Assembly (NCBI GenBank): GCA_001600175.1
Contig: BCJC01000005.1
Coordinates: 42,471-106,470 of the forward strand
Length of the DNA: 64,000 nt
Direction: 5' to 3'
Source: Erythrobasidium yunnanense
Taxonomy: Eukaryota > Basidiomycota > Cystobasidiomycetes > Erythrobasidiales > Erythrobasidiaceae
This document shows positions 34,744 to 49,550 of the stretch, one piece after another (the stretch's first letter is position 1; every line of letters starts with the position of its first letter). Below the pieces are notes generated by a model, which made no database searches, was not told the DNA's origin, and saw only the letters and a list, made by a program, of their open reading frames with translations. Both the position numbers and the translations under genes were made by a program.

Positions 34744-35848
34744 TTATTGGGAGCTATTGCTCACGGGATCAAAGTCCGGTCCTAGCGCAGCCAACTCTTC
34801 CGGATCTTCAGGAGCGACCAACTGACATTTCAACCGAGCATCCACTTCCACATCCGTAAGAAGTGGTTTGATACTCCAGCGGTCGGGACTGCCCGCTCTC
34901 TCCAAAGAGGCATTCAATGTCTCGACTATTTTCCTGGGCGTCTTCGAACTTCCTTTGATCCTGATCTCCGCAGGCACGAGTCTCGGATTTTCGATAATCT
35001 TCTCGATGACCGCGCGCAGGGAGCGCGCGACATCATGTTTGCTGGTGAGAGTGACTTCCTTGTCGCCTTTGCCCGCAACGTACCAGACCCGTTCCTCCTT
35101 GTCCAGCCCGTGCCAGATATCGGCGAAGCTCCAAGGATGCTGCAAGAAGAGACCGATATAGAGCGAAAATGTTTGCAGCCCGAGTGACTCGGCATACTTC
35201 TGATGCGCCGATTTGTCGATCCAACCTGGTTTCAGCAGGAAGTATCCGTCAGAGGTCACCTATCTGGCTGAGAATACGAAAGTACATACAAGAGTGCTGA
35301 AACAAGTCTGTACCAGGTATCTGGTGGTCGACACCGAAGTCGCTGTACGTTTATAGGCAATCAGACGAAATAACCGAAGCTCTACATCAGAGCAATACTG
35401 ACCTCGTTATGTAGTACCTCAGTCCTGCGCTCGCAGCGGCTTCGACAAGCTTCTTTTTCGTTTCCATATAATTGCCCTCTACTCAGAACAGCACCATCAG
35501 CTCTTCTTTCTTCTTCGCTAAACCCCAAGTCGGTGAAATACCCGCCTGTTCCCATCGTGCTCACGAGCATTGTGCATCCCTCCAGAGCCTTCAACAGGCT
35601 CTCAAGCGAGGTAAAGTCTGCTTGAGTCTGTACAATGGCTGCTCCGCTGCTATTTGGATTTGAGCTTTCCGGCCGCTGTCTTCGAGATATACATCGTATT
35701 TCCGCTATCTTTGAGCTGCAGAATAGGTAATCGCGTGTCAGCCTTTATTAACGGCCATGCGGTATAGATGAGCATACCTTTTCGTGATTTCGGCTAACGC
35801 AATCTTGCCAAACATGCCTGCCTGGCCGATGAACGCTAGTTTACTCAT
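34744..35848 (-). CDS. NmrA-like NAD(P)-binding protein (isoflavone-reductase-like)
   Basis: A member of the NmrA/PCBER group of atypical short-chain dehydrogenases, either NAD(P)-dependent reductases of phenylpropanoid-like compounds or redox sensors. It starts MSKLAFIGQAGMFGKIAL, a nucleotide-binding GxxGxxG variant. Then come KIAEIRCISRRQRPES, LLKALEGCTMLVSTMG, KKLVEAAASAGLRYYITS, DFGVDHQIPG, and HQKYAESLGLQTFSLYIGLF with the active-site-like Lys region. The end contains AGKGDKEVTLTSKHDVARSL and EIRIKGSSKTPRKIVE, typical of the family. Introns are found near 35.78, 35.37 and 35.27 kb. One junction near 35.49 kb needs either a long in-frame intron from GTGAGC or a one-base frame change, so activity is not certain. 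It is the first gene of the aromatic cluster. Confidence 0.75.
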
Positions 35849-36201
35849 TTGGATAGTGCGTATGGTACGTGAACGAGAAGACCAAGATGACTTGAAGCTC
35901 AAGAACCCCTTAAGACAGCGAACCTTTCCGGAGACCCGCTCGGCGTGCAGTTCCTCCGTATATAAGTCTCCCCTATGATGCACGTCGCAGGAAGGTCTTT
36001 GGCCAGAAGACCTTGACACAAAGACCCTGGCAAACTGGCATGCCGGTTTATATCGTATATCGTGAGAATGCCTTGTATGGTGTAATTTACTAGTTACATC
36101 AGACGGTTATGACATATACATGCGTGGATTGCTCTCAATCAATCTCAATATGGTACAGGTTATTTCGCAGCCATAAGTACTGAGCATCATGGATGATAGC
36201 A

Positions 36202-37400
36202 TCAATGAGCTTTGGGCAGTCTCCAGTAAGTCGGAGCCACGATACCGTCGTTAGGAATATCTGCATAAAGTGTCCAATGCTTGCCGACTTGCTCTTGCCT
36301 CTCGATTTCATCTGCGATAGCCATGCCTAGATCTATTGCAGATATACCTGCGAGGGTTCTACCATCCTTCTCAAACGGGACCCTGCAAGTGTCGTGTATT
36401 CTGTAGCCAGATTCGGATGGTGTGCTGGGGAGGTAGTTGGGAGGAGGCGACATGAACGTCCAGCGAAAGTCGTTTCGACCTTGATACAGCATGAGAGCCA
36501 TTCTGCAAGACTTGACAAATTCGACCACCGGAGGCGGATTGTGCAAATCTGCATACCCTTCGAACTTTTGCAGCAACTCCAGCTGTTCATCGCCGAGAAG
36601 TTTTTTGGCACTCCTTGCCTGGCTCGCCTTGAGGTAGTCTTGCAGCACAGTTCCTACTGGGGGTAGGATGATATTCAAGTATCTGCAATCTAATGCCATC
36701 GCTCGACATCAGTATACCTACTTTGCAAGCCCGAGGTGATCTGTCTTACGGGCATCCGATTTGGCCAGGGTTTCGTGGTAGAGTCTCCACCACGTATTCG
36801 AGTCGACGGTATTGCCTTTGAAGCCCTTCCTATACTCCTCGCCATCCTCAGGGATACCCTGCCCAGGAGCGATTTCGAAATCCAAGGAGCCAGTACCGCC
36901 AACTTGATAGACGTAGTCCACTTTGCCAGCAAGCGCAGCAAGCAGAATCTTGCGACATCCTTCAAGGTATGGACTAATTGAGATGAGATGAAATATCAGC
37001 GGAATCCATATTGTAGCTTGTTTGCTCTACTCTGGCAACCTACCTATACGATAGATGATGGCCGCTATGTGGACCGAAGGCGTTCAGCAGCACGTCGTGG
37101 CCGCGAAAGAGGTCTGCAAGCTCCGGTACAGGAATCTTGACGAGATTGATGGGGATGGGAGTGTAGGCTGGGTGAGCGCCCAGAGCAGCGGGGTCGCGGG
37201 AGAAGCCAGAGACGGCATGACCGCGAGCGAGCACTGGAATTGCATACACAATCGTCAGTCAGTCCAGCTTGCCTAGAATTGCGAGCCTTCGTACGCTCTT
37301 TGATGGCATGGGAGCCAGTAAAGCCGGTTGGGCCGACAACAGCTACCTTGAGATGTCGAGGAGGTTCATTGTGCCTATTGGACAGCTCCGAACTGGTCAT
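36202..37400 (-). CDS. NAD(P)-binding Rossmann-fold protein (atypical SDR)
   Basis: Four exons join in frame to roughly 340 residues. The start MTSSELSNRHNEPPRHLKVA leads into VVGPTGFTGSHAIKELLARG, a GxxGxxG dinucleotide site split by a short intron. Then come VSGFSRDPAAL (where the basic residue prefers NADP in relatives), FRGHDVLLNAFG, and VDYVYQVGGTGSLDFEI where reductases carry the catalytic strand. The C-terminal half is substrate-binding-like and ends YWRLPKAH. Introns are about 40-65 nt. It diverges from VAO1 across 232 bases. A reductase acting on aldehydes or ketones made by the cluster is a reasonable inference, not shown. Confidence 0.8.
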
Positions 37401-37632
37401 CTCTGGATAGATCTCACGCTCAAATGCTATCTGGGAACGTCCTTCTTGCGGTAGCCTTGGAATCCTGAACGAAACCATCTCTCGTCCATTCCCTTTCTCC
37501 TAGTCCTCTAGGATGGTACTGGATTTCTATTTACGAACCATTCTTCCGAGTCGTGATTCACCGGATTCGGTCTTTCTGTTCTCCGGATAGCTAATCTCTA
37601 CTCTTACCTTCGGGCATAGCTTCAAAGACACG
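37401..37632. promoter_or_regulatory. compact divergent promoter, NAD(P)-binding protein / VAO1
   Basis: 232 bases between the start codon of the minus-strand gene and the first Met of the open frame leading into VAO1. If the VAO1 start lies further in, the region is longer. No named binding site recognised. Confidence 0.4.
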
Positions 37633-40244
37633 TTGCTTCCCTCTCTTTACCTCAGAATAAACATCAACAATGGTAGTCTCGTTCCCGGTCAGGTGGGAAC
37701 CTCAGCTTTCAAAATAGACGTCTGCATCCCCAGTCTAATTACGACTTCCCTAGCAGCGCTGGAGTCGGTCTTACTATCGATACACAGGCGAATGATGGAG
37801 TCACCAAGAATGGTATCATCAACCGTACGGGAATTCATACAATGCGATGTTCCGAGAATTACTTACGTTATTGTTTCGCTCTGCCCAGATGCCGATGGAT
37901 TCCATGGTGCGTTCATACATCTACAAACCTCCAGATATTTAGCTGACATTATTGCCCTACAGCATTCGATCCAAGCCCTTATCTAGGGTGAGTAACTCTC
38001 GATATACCCGGCGCACTCCTGCTGATAGTATCAATATGACAGCGGCGACCACAAAGTACATCCTTTGTTGGAGAGAGAGCAGTATGAGAAGGAGCCGCTC
38101 TGGCTGCCGCCCAACTATACTAGGGAAAAGATGGATGAAGCAGTTACAAAGATGAGAGCCATAGTCGGGGAAGACGGAGTCGAATACCAATCCCGCACTC
38201 ATGCAAATGCATACAATGACGTGAGGAACTCTCCAGTCAATATGGGATCAATGCTGAGATCAACACTTTAAAGCCCTTCGCTATCATCGAGGAGGAGTCG
38301 GCTTTTATGTCAAGCTGTGCCATTCTCCCGACTTCGACCGAACAAGTTCAGGCTGTTGTGAAGCTCGCCAACGAGCTCGACCTTCCCCTTTGGACCGTCT
38401 CTCGAGGTCGCAATCTTGGTTACGGCGGACCTGCACCCAGATTAAGAGGCTCGGCTGTGTTGGACCTCAAGCGCATGAACAAGATCATTGAAGTCAGTGA
38501 ACGCTTCGCATACGCACTTGTGTAAATTGATAATCCAGCCAATCTTTATCGAGCCAAAGAACTTACAATTCTATCCAGTGAACCCGGTGTCACGTTTCAT
38601 CAGCTGTATGATTACTGCCTCGAGAAGGAGTAAGTTCTGCTGCCCTTATCGACCTATACACCTCTGACTCAAAATCGCCGGTTTCAGCTATAAGCTTTGG
38701 CCTTCTGCCCCAGGTTTAGGTTGGGGCAGTCTCTGCGGTAACGCCTTGGATCGGTAATTCCTTGATGTATTTCCGCAGTATATGACACGCTAAATATGGT
38801 TGCTGCAGTGGTTGGGGTTACACGCCCATGGGTGAACATTCCAAGAACATGTGCGGCCTAGAGGTTGTGATGCGTAAGGGGCACAGACTAAAGAAGGCTA
38901 TTGTGTACATGCTGATCAGTCGTCTTCAGCCGATGGCGATCTAATACGAACCGGAAACGGAGCTATCGATGGCTCCAAGACCTGGCAATTGTTCCACGGC
39001 GGATTCGGGCCAGGTATGCAGTAAAGAGGACCATATTTGCGGTACAGGATACTAATCCTTAACTTGTATTTACCAGATGTTGTCGGATGTAAGCTTTTGT
39101 CTCCGATCCTTTGTATTCATTCGAGGACTAATCCTTATCATTCGCACAGTGTTTCAACAGTCCAATATGGGTGTGGTTACAAAGCTGGGTATGCAGCTTT
39201 ATGCAGCTCCTTCTGGCATCATGTCGTGCTACGTCGACGTGGCCGAGGAGGAGGATCTCATCCCGCTCATCGACATACTTTGCGAGCTCCGCCGCAAAGA
39301 CGTCATCAACAACAACCCGGTGATTGGAAGTCTCATGCGAGCAGCTGGCATGCGTGGTCCCCGAGCAACATTCTACCAAGGCAAATCCGATTTCCTCAAC
39401 AAAGAAGAACTGAAGCAGCTCAAATCCGACGTCGACAAGGGCGCATTTCATGCAACTTTTGCTCTGTATGGCGACAAGGTCATCATGGACCACAGATGGG
39501 AGCAAATTGTCAACGCCTTTGACGGTCTCAAGGGAGCGCGTCTCCGGGCTGGCAAACAGTTCTTCGCCAAGGAGGGACGGAAGCACCTCCGCAGTACCGA
39601 ACCAGAGATACAGCATGGTCCGATGTCTACACTTCACGCTGGCATACCAAGCATTGGCGCTCTCGACTGTATTCGCTTCCGAGCGGAGAAAGGAGGCCAC
39701 TTTTCTTGTCAGTTCTGCTACCCCTCCCATTGACTGAATCCACTGATACTTTAGCTGTGACCAGTCTCTCCCATTCTTCCTCCAGATGGGGAGTCCGTGC
39801 TCGAGTTCTACCAAATGGCCGAGCGAGTCTGCAATGAATTTGGCTACGACTTTGACAGCGGCATGCACTGCTACGCCAGACACGTCTGCTCGGTGACCAT
39901 GACTGTCTTTGATCGAACGGACGCAGACATGAAGAAACGTGCTGGCCTTTGCTTCGAAAAGCTGGTAGCAGAGACTCGCAAACTGGGCTACAGCGAGTAC
40001 CGCTGCCATGTGCAGTATATGGATCTGGTGTCTGACCAGTGTAAGCCCTCAACCAATCCTCAGCGTGTGCAGTTTCATTGATGCTATAATCTCTTCAGAT
40101 GACTTTAATGACCATGCCTTGCGAAGGACTGTCGACAAGATCAAGGATGCTTTGGATCCAAAGGGCATTCTAAGTCTAGGAAAGCAGGGTGTTTGGGGAA
40201 GCCGTCGCGACTTGAAAGATTGGCAAGGACAGAAGGCGGAGTAG
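37633..40244 (+). CDS. vanillyl-alcohol-oxidase-type flavoprotein, VAO1
   Basis: FAD-linked oxidase of the VAO / 4-cresol dehydrogenase family, which oxidises para-substituted phenols (vanillyl alcohol, eugenol-type compounds), usually with covalently held FAD. Exons join in frame through SAFMSSCAILPTSTEQVQAV, LWTVSRGRNLGYGG (pyrophosphate loop), [28 protein letters not shown] and CGLEVVMPDGDLIRTG, all hallmarks of the FAD-binding domain. The cap domain follows (FQQSNMGVVTKLGMQL onward) and the end carries DALDPKGILSLGKQGVW. Introns are mostly 50-70 nt, with one apparent 38-nt intron at about 38221-38258. The first exon is uncertain: upstream sequence joins as DADGFHAFDPSPYLGGGDHK, but which ATG is used is not clear. 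It pairs with VAO2 at 46 kb. Confidence 0.87.
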
Positions 40245-40414
40245 AACGCTACTGTTATTTTGTGCTTTCTTGTATACAGTGATGGTGGCAGACGTAACGA
40301 TCCCATCCTGCTACGATGCTGCTTGCTTTTGCGTCTTTCGCTTTTCAAGCTCGACCAGACCCGCAGTATAGTAATTCCGGCATCTTGCTTCTTTCGTCTC
40401 TGCGGGTGTCAACC

Positions 40415-43181
40415 ATGGCGAATGAAGCAGCAGACCGTCCATCATCGCGCAAGCGCCAGCGAACAGCCAGTGAAGCTGTCATCAAAGCCTGCGAATGTAC
40501 GAAACTTCGGACAACTCTTAGCCGGGAAAAGCGAGATCTGACTGTAACGACGGCCTCACATCTAATCCGCGTCGCTTTCAGACTGTCGGTCAAAGAAGAT
40601 CAAATGCAGCGGGCAACAGCCATGTCATACCTGCTCCCAGAGGCAGCTCGATTGCCAGTTCTCGCGAGAAGAAGCCAAACGGGGTCCGAAAGTGAGCGCG
40701 CAGCTTGCCTGTTGAGCGAACCTACAAGCTTACGATGGTCGGTTATGTTGGCATCGTAGAAAGGCTTCATGGCTGCAATTACAGAGCAAGCCGCTGAAGC
40801 CAAAACACAAGTGCAGGCCATCATGGAGCTGGTAGAAAGCGTTCGCGAAGGGGAGTCGACAAATGCAGCCGACCTTTGTGATAGGTTGCGACACATCATC
40901 AATGGTGGGAAGGTTGGCGAAAGAACTGGCCCTGCTTCATCTGCGTCCACATGCGAAAGCCTGCCTGTACCCTCTATCCCTGCACAACCAGACACAGCCA
41001 TCGCAATGGCATTGGGACAACCGAATATCACTAGTATACCGCGTCCATCAGCCCCGCTCGCTAGCCAAGCAGACTCCCGAAATGTTCGCTTTCCTGCCCA
41101 GCTTCCCATCACCCGCGAAGGTCATCTCGTGCGCACGCACTCGGAGAATACCGGTCTGTCGCTGCTATTCAAGGCTGCAGACGACAATGAGGTTCTCGTC
41201 ACCAACTCGCGACCACCGTCCCCTGGGCTCAGCGAGCAGGCAATCTATACCGATCCTATCAGTCATACATACCTGTCAAACCTTCCTTTGCACGTCCAAG
41301 ACCATCTGTTTTCGATATACCGCCAATTCCATGTGAGCTAAACCAGGCATCTTTGGCCAGTTATCGCATGTTGACGGGGCTAGCATCGTAGCGCGTCTTT
41401 CCTATCGTTCGTCTGCCATCATACATGTCGAAGATATACAGTCATCGGGCCGATCCACTTCAGCCCCTTCCTGCAGAGTCCCTTACGCTGGCTATGTTCT
41501 GCATAGCGCAGCTGGTGCAAAGCCATTCTACCGCAGAGTCTGCAGACTCGTACTATACACAAGCATGCCGCACTTGCTTAGGATCAGATCCGTTCAGCAC
41601 CACCCCGACGCTCGAGAAAGTTCAAGCCCTGTCTCTCCTCACCTGGTACTGGATCTTGTCGGGTGATCATTACAGTCAAGGCTATCGAATGTGTGGTAGG
41701 TTTCAGTGGCATCTGCTGTCAAAACGCCAACACATTCGATATTGATTCAGCATCCCAGCTTTTGCAATTACCATGGCACTAGATCTTGGCATAGACACGG
41801 ACCCTATAAACTTTTCTCTGCACGGACAAGCTTTGCTCAACGCAGACGAGACGCAGGCGCGTCGCAGGATATTCTGGTGTCTAGCAGTAAGCGACATGCG
41901 ATCATCTCACAACCTGGAGACTGACCGTAAGATTGCAGGTTTGTGAGCATGCAATCTCTACTATGCAGGGCAGAGTACGTATACTAAATGTATGCACTAC
42001 AAATGTTTGGTGAGATGCGACCCTTGCGTAAAGTATGCGTCAGTTCCTAACCGCCTCTTTTCGTAGCTTCCCTTCGTCGTTGGAGAGCGACGAGAACGAA
42101 GTCACACATCTCGAGAACCGAATGCCGGTCAAGGCACACAGTATTACTTACTTGCAACAGGTGTCAGCAGTAATTGGCCTCAGCGACAGACTGTCCGTCG
42201 TTAGGTAGGCATATGTCGGCTTGATGCATGCAAAGTTTGCTGACTCTTAAACAGAGACGGTATTTACGAAGCTTCAGATCCACTAGCAGCTTTTGAAGAA
42301 ATTAGCTCTTCTCTTTCCGCTTTCATGAACAAACTTCCCCCTCACTTCCGTATGAGTAACTCGGCATTCTCTTCTGCTTCAATCAACGCTGTCCACCTCA
42401 ACATCTAGTGAGCAAAATACAGATCAAACGTCCGTTTTGGCATGTTCCTGACCATGATGCGCTAGCTATCATGTCGCTGTCATCGTGCTCCTCCGTAAAT
42501 TAGTCCTAGACTGGACAGACCTTCATAGATCTCTGCAAGACCCAATTTCTGCAAAGGCACATCAGTGAGTTCGAAATTCCTTGTCTCGGTCCTCTGCTCA
42601 AGGTCCTGCCTTTCAACAGACTCTGCACGGAGTCAGCAACTGCCCTCGCGCAACTCTTGAAGCTTCTTCTCGCGGATCCAATCGGCATCGCGTTACGACC
42701 GCATTTCGCAGCTCTAACCGCCTGCTTGATACATATGTTCAACACACGTCTATCAGACTCGCACCAAGCCGAAGCCTCGAGACTCCAATGTCAACAATGT
42801 CTGCAGATATCTGCGCAGTGCGTCACTGCATCTCGCTTTGGGTCCAAGCTTCAAAAGGCTTCCACAATCCGACTTTTCAAGGCTGCAGCGCGCTACAATA
42901 TATACCCGGCAGCATTGCATGAAATTACAAATACTTCCGAGTCTATCAATATCACAGGGTCCAACACTATCGACATGTGGAGTTCCGCTGCGCAACAACA
43001 TGCACAAAGTACTGCGCAAGATTTCCTGACAACATTGAACAGTCTACCCGATTTGTCTCCCAATTCGGAAGACCCCTTCATGCCACAATGGCCGGAGCTG
43101 AATTACAACATAGATGCGACCCTAGCAATGCTGGATCTGCCAGACACAAACTGGTTCGATACGTTTGCAAGTGCGATGTAA
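40415..43181 (+). CDS. Zn2Cys6 fungal transcription factor, probable cluster regulator
   Basis: Nuclear DNA-binding regulator. The basic SRKRQR stretch is followed, only after removing an intron that begins GTACGA near 40498, by a perfect binuclear zinc cluster: CEYCRSKKIKC then PCHTCSQRQLDC. The spacing is C-x2-C-x6-C-x5-C-x2-C-x6-C. A second intron restores the typical linker EEAKRGPKKGF. Then come a Gln/Glu-rich helix and a fungal-specific transcription factor domain (about 41.4-42.4 kb) with MALDLGIDTD and RRRIFWCLAV. About nine exons, all joins in frame. The C-tail is Asp/Pro-rich and ends WFDTFASAM, possibly an activation region. It sits between VAO1 and the cleavage oxygenase and ends 17 bases from the latter, so pathway-specific control is likely. 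Confidence 0.87.
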
Positions 43182-43198
43182 CAGTGTGTTGCGCATCG

Positions 43199-45542
43199 CT
43201 AAAGGTGGGACACGTCAAAGCTTCCGTGAAAGCCAGGTGGAACGGTTATCCCGCACTCCGCTTCGGCTATCAGCGTAAGGTCTCTAGCATCGAGGATTAC
43301 CCTGTTAAAAGTGCCTAGTCAGTATTATTCCCTGCGAAATACTGTTTTATCGCTTACATCTTGCTAGACTCGCTGTGCTCGTGCGTCACCACGGATAGCA
43401 GGATACCATCATCTTCCTGGAAGGATCCAGGTCGCGGCACAAACACGGGTTCTCCAACAGAGCTGCTGCCTTCGAGCGACCAGTACTTGGGTAAGCTATC
43501 TGGTTGGCTCATATCGAGCTTGATAATGCGACTAAAGACGACTGGGACCGAATCTTGGTGGTTACAACCATACGTGTATCGGTACGGTCGGCTGGTAGGC
43601 ATAAAGGTTCTTAGCAAGATAACATTTTCAAGCCGCACTGGGATGGGCTGCGTACTGGTAAAAGTCGGGATTGCTTGTCATGAGCTCTATGTTGGCTTCC
43701 AGCGGGAAAGAGTACTCGAGGGTGGCCTTCAAAGGTGTATCTGCCAAGTTGTACCCGGATGGAATGGGTTCAAGCCGATAGCGGGTGGCTCGACTTCCTA
43801 CAAAATTGCCAGAGCGCATGGTCTCGAGGTACATGTAGTTCATTGTGCGCCAGTCCTGATAGGGGAGTCTGAGCTATTACTTGCAAGCTGTTCGCCATTC
43901 GCGTGGACTGACCTTGACTGTAGCCAGGTCTACGACGACTGAGCCATCCCGCGGATCGTCGTATGCATTGATAGTGTGGAATGCGACTGGATATGGCGCC
44001 AATGTATCAGCCCCATGACACGAGGCACAATCAAAAGACACTTGCAGAAAGACGATGCTTCGAATTTGGCAGCGAAGCCGCCCTTTATTCGGTCGAAGAG
44101 GCAGAATGTGGTATTTTTGCCTGTGGGAGGCTGCATGCTAGGATAGAATGCGCCGTGCCAGCCTATCGCAGGTCCCCATACTTGGCCATCCCACAAAGTC
44201 AGGCCTGCCATGGATGTGTCACTCAGAGCACAATAGAGCTTTGGGATCGCGGAACCTACATATATATCGCTCCGTTGCTTGGATAGAGTGCATATATGTA
44301 GGCGGGATCTCGTCGGTACTAGCGAGGATGCGGACTCCCTCCTTTCTCAGTTCAAAGATATGGTACATTGGTTTCTTGCGCTTGACATTCAGGTTGAAGT
44401 TGTATAGAGCTCCGTCGAAACTAAAGAAGATGGACATGAGACGGAGCGGGCACGTCGGTATACGACTTGTAATAACTTACTGGATGGCGTGAGACGCCGC
44501 CATGTTTCCGTCCAAGCGTGAGTCCTGGGGGCGATAGGCTCAGTCAGGGCGAGCAGACTTTTTTGTAATTGTGGAGCAATCTTACAAATTTGGAATAATC
44601 AAATTGCTCCAAGGGCTCCAGAGTTTCGGAATCCAGGAGCTGGAGTAGTACAGAGTCTGTCTTCGCTACCAGAGTCGAGCCCTTCTCGCTTGCGAAGGAT
44701 GCTGGCAGGGGAAACTATTACAGACAAATCAGCATGCATTGAGCATCGCTGTGGTCGCTTTCGGATGGAAAGCTCAGGCTTACGTCAGGCGTTATGGTCA
44801 CATTGACATTCTGTCTGCTCTTCTTGGCAAGATCCATGCTGCCGCAAAAGAAGTCTGTCATCGCTAGTCAGTAACGTAGAGCAGCTACAGCGGCCATAAT
44901 ACGCTTTACTCATTGCCTTGCCAAATATCGTACGACACGGGTCTGGTTGTGCAAAGTTGCTGATGGAAGACTCAGGAGCGGTCGAGATTTAGTACAGTAG
45001 CACCGTGAGCGTACTTTGTACCACGGAAATTGCCATGCTGCTTGATGTCTGCCCAACATAGCGTTTCAGCTGACGCGAAATCGCATTAAGGACAGCAGCG
45101 ATTGACTTACGCTTTTCGAGCTCTTCGCAAGCGTCTTTACTTCGATGTATAATTCTACCATTTTTGAACTCGAAGCGATGAACTGCAAGGAATCCACCGA
45201 GGGTCAGAAAGATTGAGGAAAGTGCTACTGGTAGGGAGATCTACCTTGCGATAGGCCGTCGAACCAATGCTTAATCTCAAATGTATCTTCTCCATTCTTT
45301 GGCTGATCAAGCGGTACGGAGAACTTTCCAGGACCAATGCGATACAGACATCCAGAGAGCCAATCAGGGATAGTGCCGCTCACTTGGAGTTCTTCAGGAG
45401 TCGTACGTTCTTGCATACTGATACAAAATGGTCAGCATGAAGCTCATAAGTTTTCGGCGGCCAGAGTTACTCACTTGAACAGGCCTCTGTTCAGGCCTGA
45501 CAATATCAAGGCCTGGCCTCCTGCCGCGTATCCTCTGTCCAT
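43199..45542 (-). CDS. carotenoid-oxygenase-family C=C cleavage dioxygenase (lignostilbene dioxygenase-like)
   Basis: Non-haem Fe(II) oxygenase of the RPE65/CCO family. In fungi and bacteria, related enzymes cleave the central double bond of stilbenes (resveratrol, lignostilbenes) to two aldehydes. About twelve exons join in frame to roughly 530 residues from MDRGYAAGGQALILSGLNRG. Family landmarks: PDWLSGCLYRIGPGKF, HWFDGL, and histidines fitting the four Fe ligands in SHAIHFDGALYN, TYMHSIQ, FAFHTINAYDD and PPGFHG. Also present are DGSVVVDLAT and GEPVFVPRPGSFQEDDG, which are nearly invariant. One intron (43987-44045) uses GC-AG borders. Placement between a Zn2Cys6 regulator and two VAO-type enzymes points to a phenolic rather than a carotenoid substrate (inference). 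About 520 bases up to the VAO2 stop hold nothing recognised. Confidence 0.9.
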
Positions 45543-46066
45543 GTTGTGAGACCTTGTATGTTGCAACTGAGCTTCCTAAGGAGACAATCACGAAAACTCT
45601 GGTTTCCCTTCCTCCCTTCTCTTCTCGGAGCGACCTCCGAGTATCCTTGTACAGTTTCTCCGACCATAATTTCGAAGGGCATACTATAGAGGTTTTCCGA
45701 CAGACGTAACCACCTTAGATCACGGTAGAGGCATCCGCGGAGCCAGTATCATCCTCACAGCAGCAGTGATTGATCTTGTTGGCAAAGGCGACCAAAGGGG
45801 ATGGAGCATAGACGTCTTCCAGTCGCAAGCTTCATGGATAGGTAGAGACCACAGCTACTTGGTGATACTCTGACGCTGGTGCAAGAATGGTCAAGGGAGG
45901 ATGAGCGTACGAGGAGAAGCCAACCTGACTGCAGAAATCCACCGAAGAGTCATGGAAACGCCTGACTATATCCTACATTAGAGAAACCCTGCATGCGAAG
46001 AGACGAGCCAATAAACAGCGTGCTTTACACGACACGACCAGCCCAAGATAATCTGCGACTTCGCTC

Positions 46067-48861
<2,795 letters not shown>

Positions 48862-49550
48862 GGATTGTTAGTTCGTTGTGGTCAGTAGTGGAATCAGGTA
48901 TGGAGAAGGTGACGATGCGATGCGATGTGATGTGATGTGATGAATGGTCAGTCCAGGTGGTCAGTCCAGGTTGCCTCTGACTGAGGACTGAGGTTCTCCA
49001 TGGCATTGCCGTATACTGTATAACTATACACCAGGTCAAACCAAAGACCCGGAGCCACATTAGGGAGCAAGATACCTCCGGGCGACCCACAGAAGACGTA
49101 TCGAAGACGGCTACAGACAATCGGGTACCAGTACGGGGTAGACGAAAGAAGGAGAAGCAGTACATGGAAACTGAAGCATCTCAAGACAGCAGAGTACATA
49201 TATGATGCAACACATTTCGTGACATCCGTCAGCAAACCCATCTAGAATCATTTTATATCGAGGCGGCTCTCCAAGCCAGGGAGTACTTACTGCTCGACTT
49301 CGACCACGGGCCGGACATTGTGCGTACTCCAGATAGCCTCCCTGGCCTGGTAAATTACAATATCCTACTCTATTGCTCAATGCGCAGCTCATGTCCTGAC
49401 CATTTAGGATGATTTTCTGGATCCCTCCACACTCCCGGAGTACTGATTCACCGAACATCTGCGGGGTTTCTTCTGGGATCCCCAACTTCAAACTGACACC
49501 CTGCTCTTTCTTTATCATCACCATCTCTCCATCCCCATTCACATATAGGC
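48862..49550. promoter_or_regulatory. divergent promoter region, VAO2 / MFS transporter
   Basis: 689 bases between start codons of two divergent cluster genes. It holds the pentanucleotide and 13-base tandem repeats listed separately. I cannot assign transcription-factor sites by eye. Confidence 0.5.
48914..48971 (+). repeat. GATGY pentanucleotide run and adjoining 13-base tandem duplication
   Basis: 48914-48943 is six units of GATGC/GATGT/GATGA. 48946-48958 and 48959-48971 are two identical copies of GGTCAGTCCAGGT. They lie 50-110 bases upstream of the VAO2 start codon, so length variation here could affect expression of VAO2. Confidence 0.9.

Noticed and set aside
39128-40009. 293-codon minus-strand open frame
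   Set aside because: It is the exact antisense of conserved VAO1 exons (cap domain). Its sequence has no family features and the plus strand explains the conservation.
40415-40759. The regulator as a pseudogene lacking its DNA-binding domain
   Set aside because: First reading of the unspliced frame showed no zinc cluster. Two introns with good borders restore all six cysteines and the linker, so the gene is probably intact.
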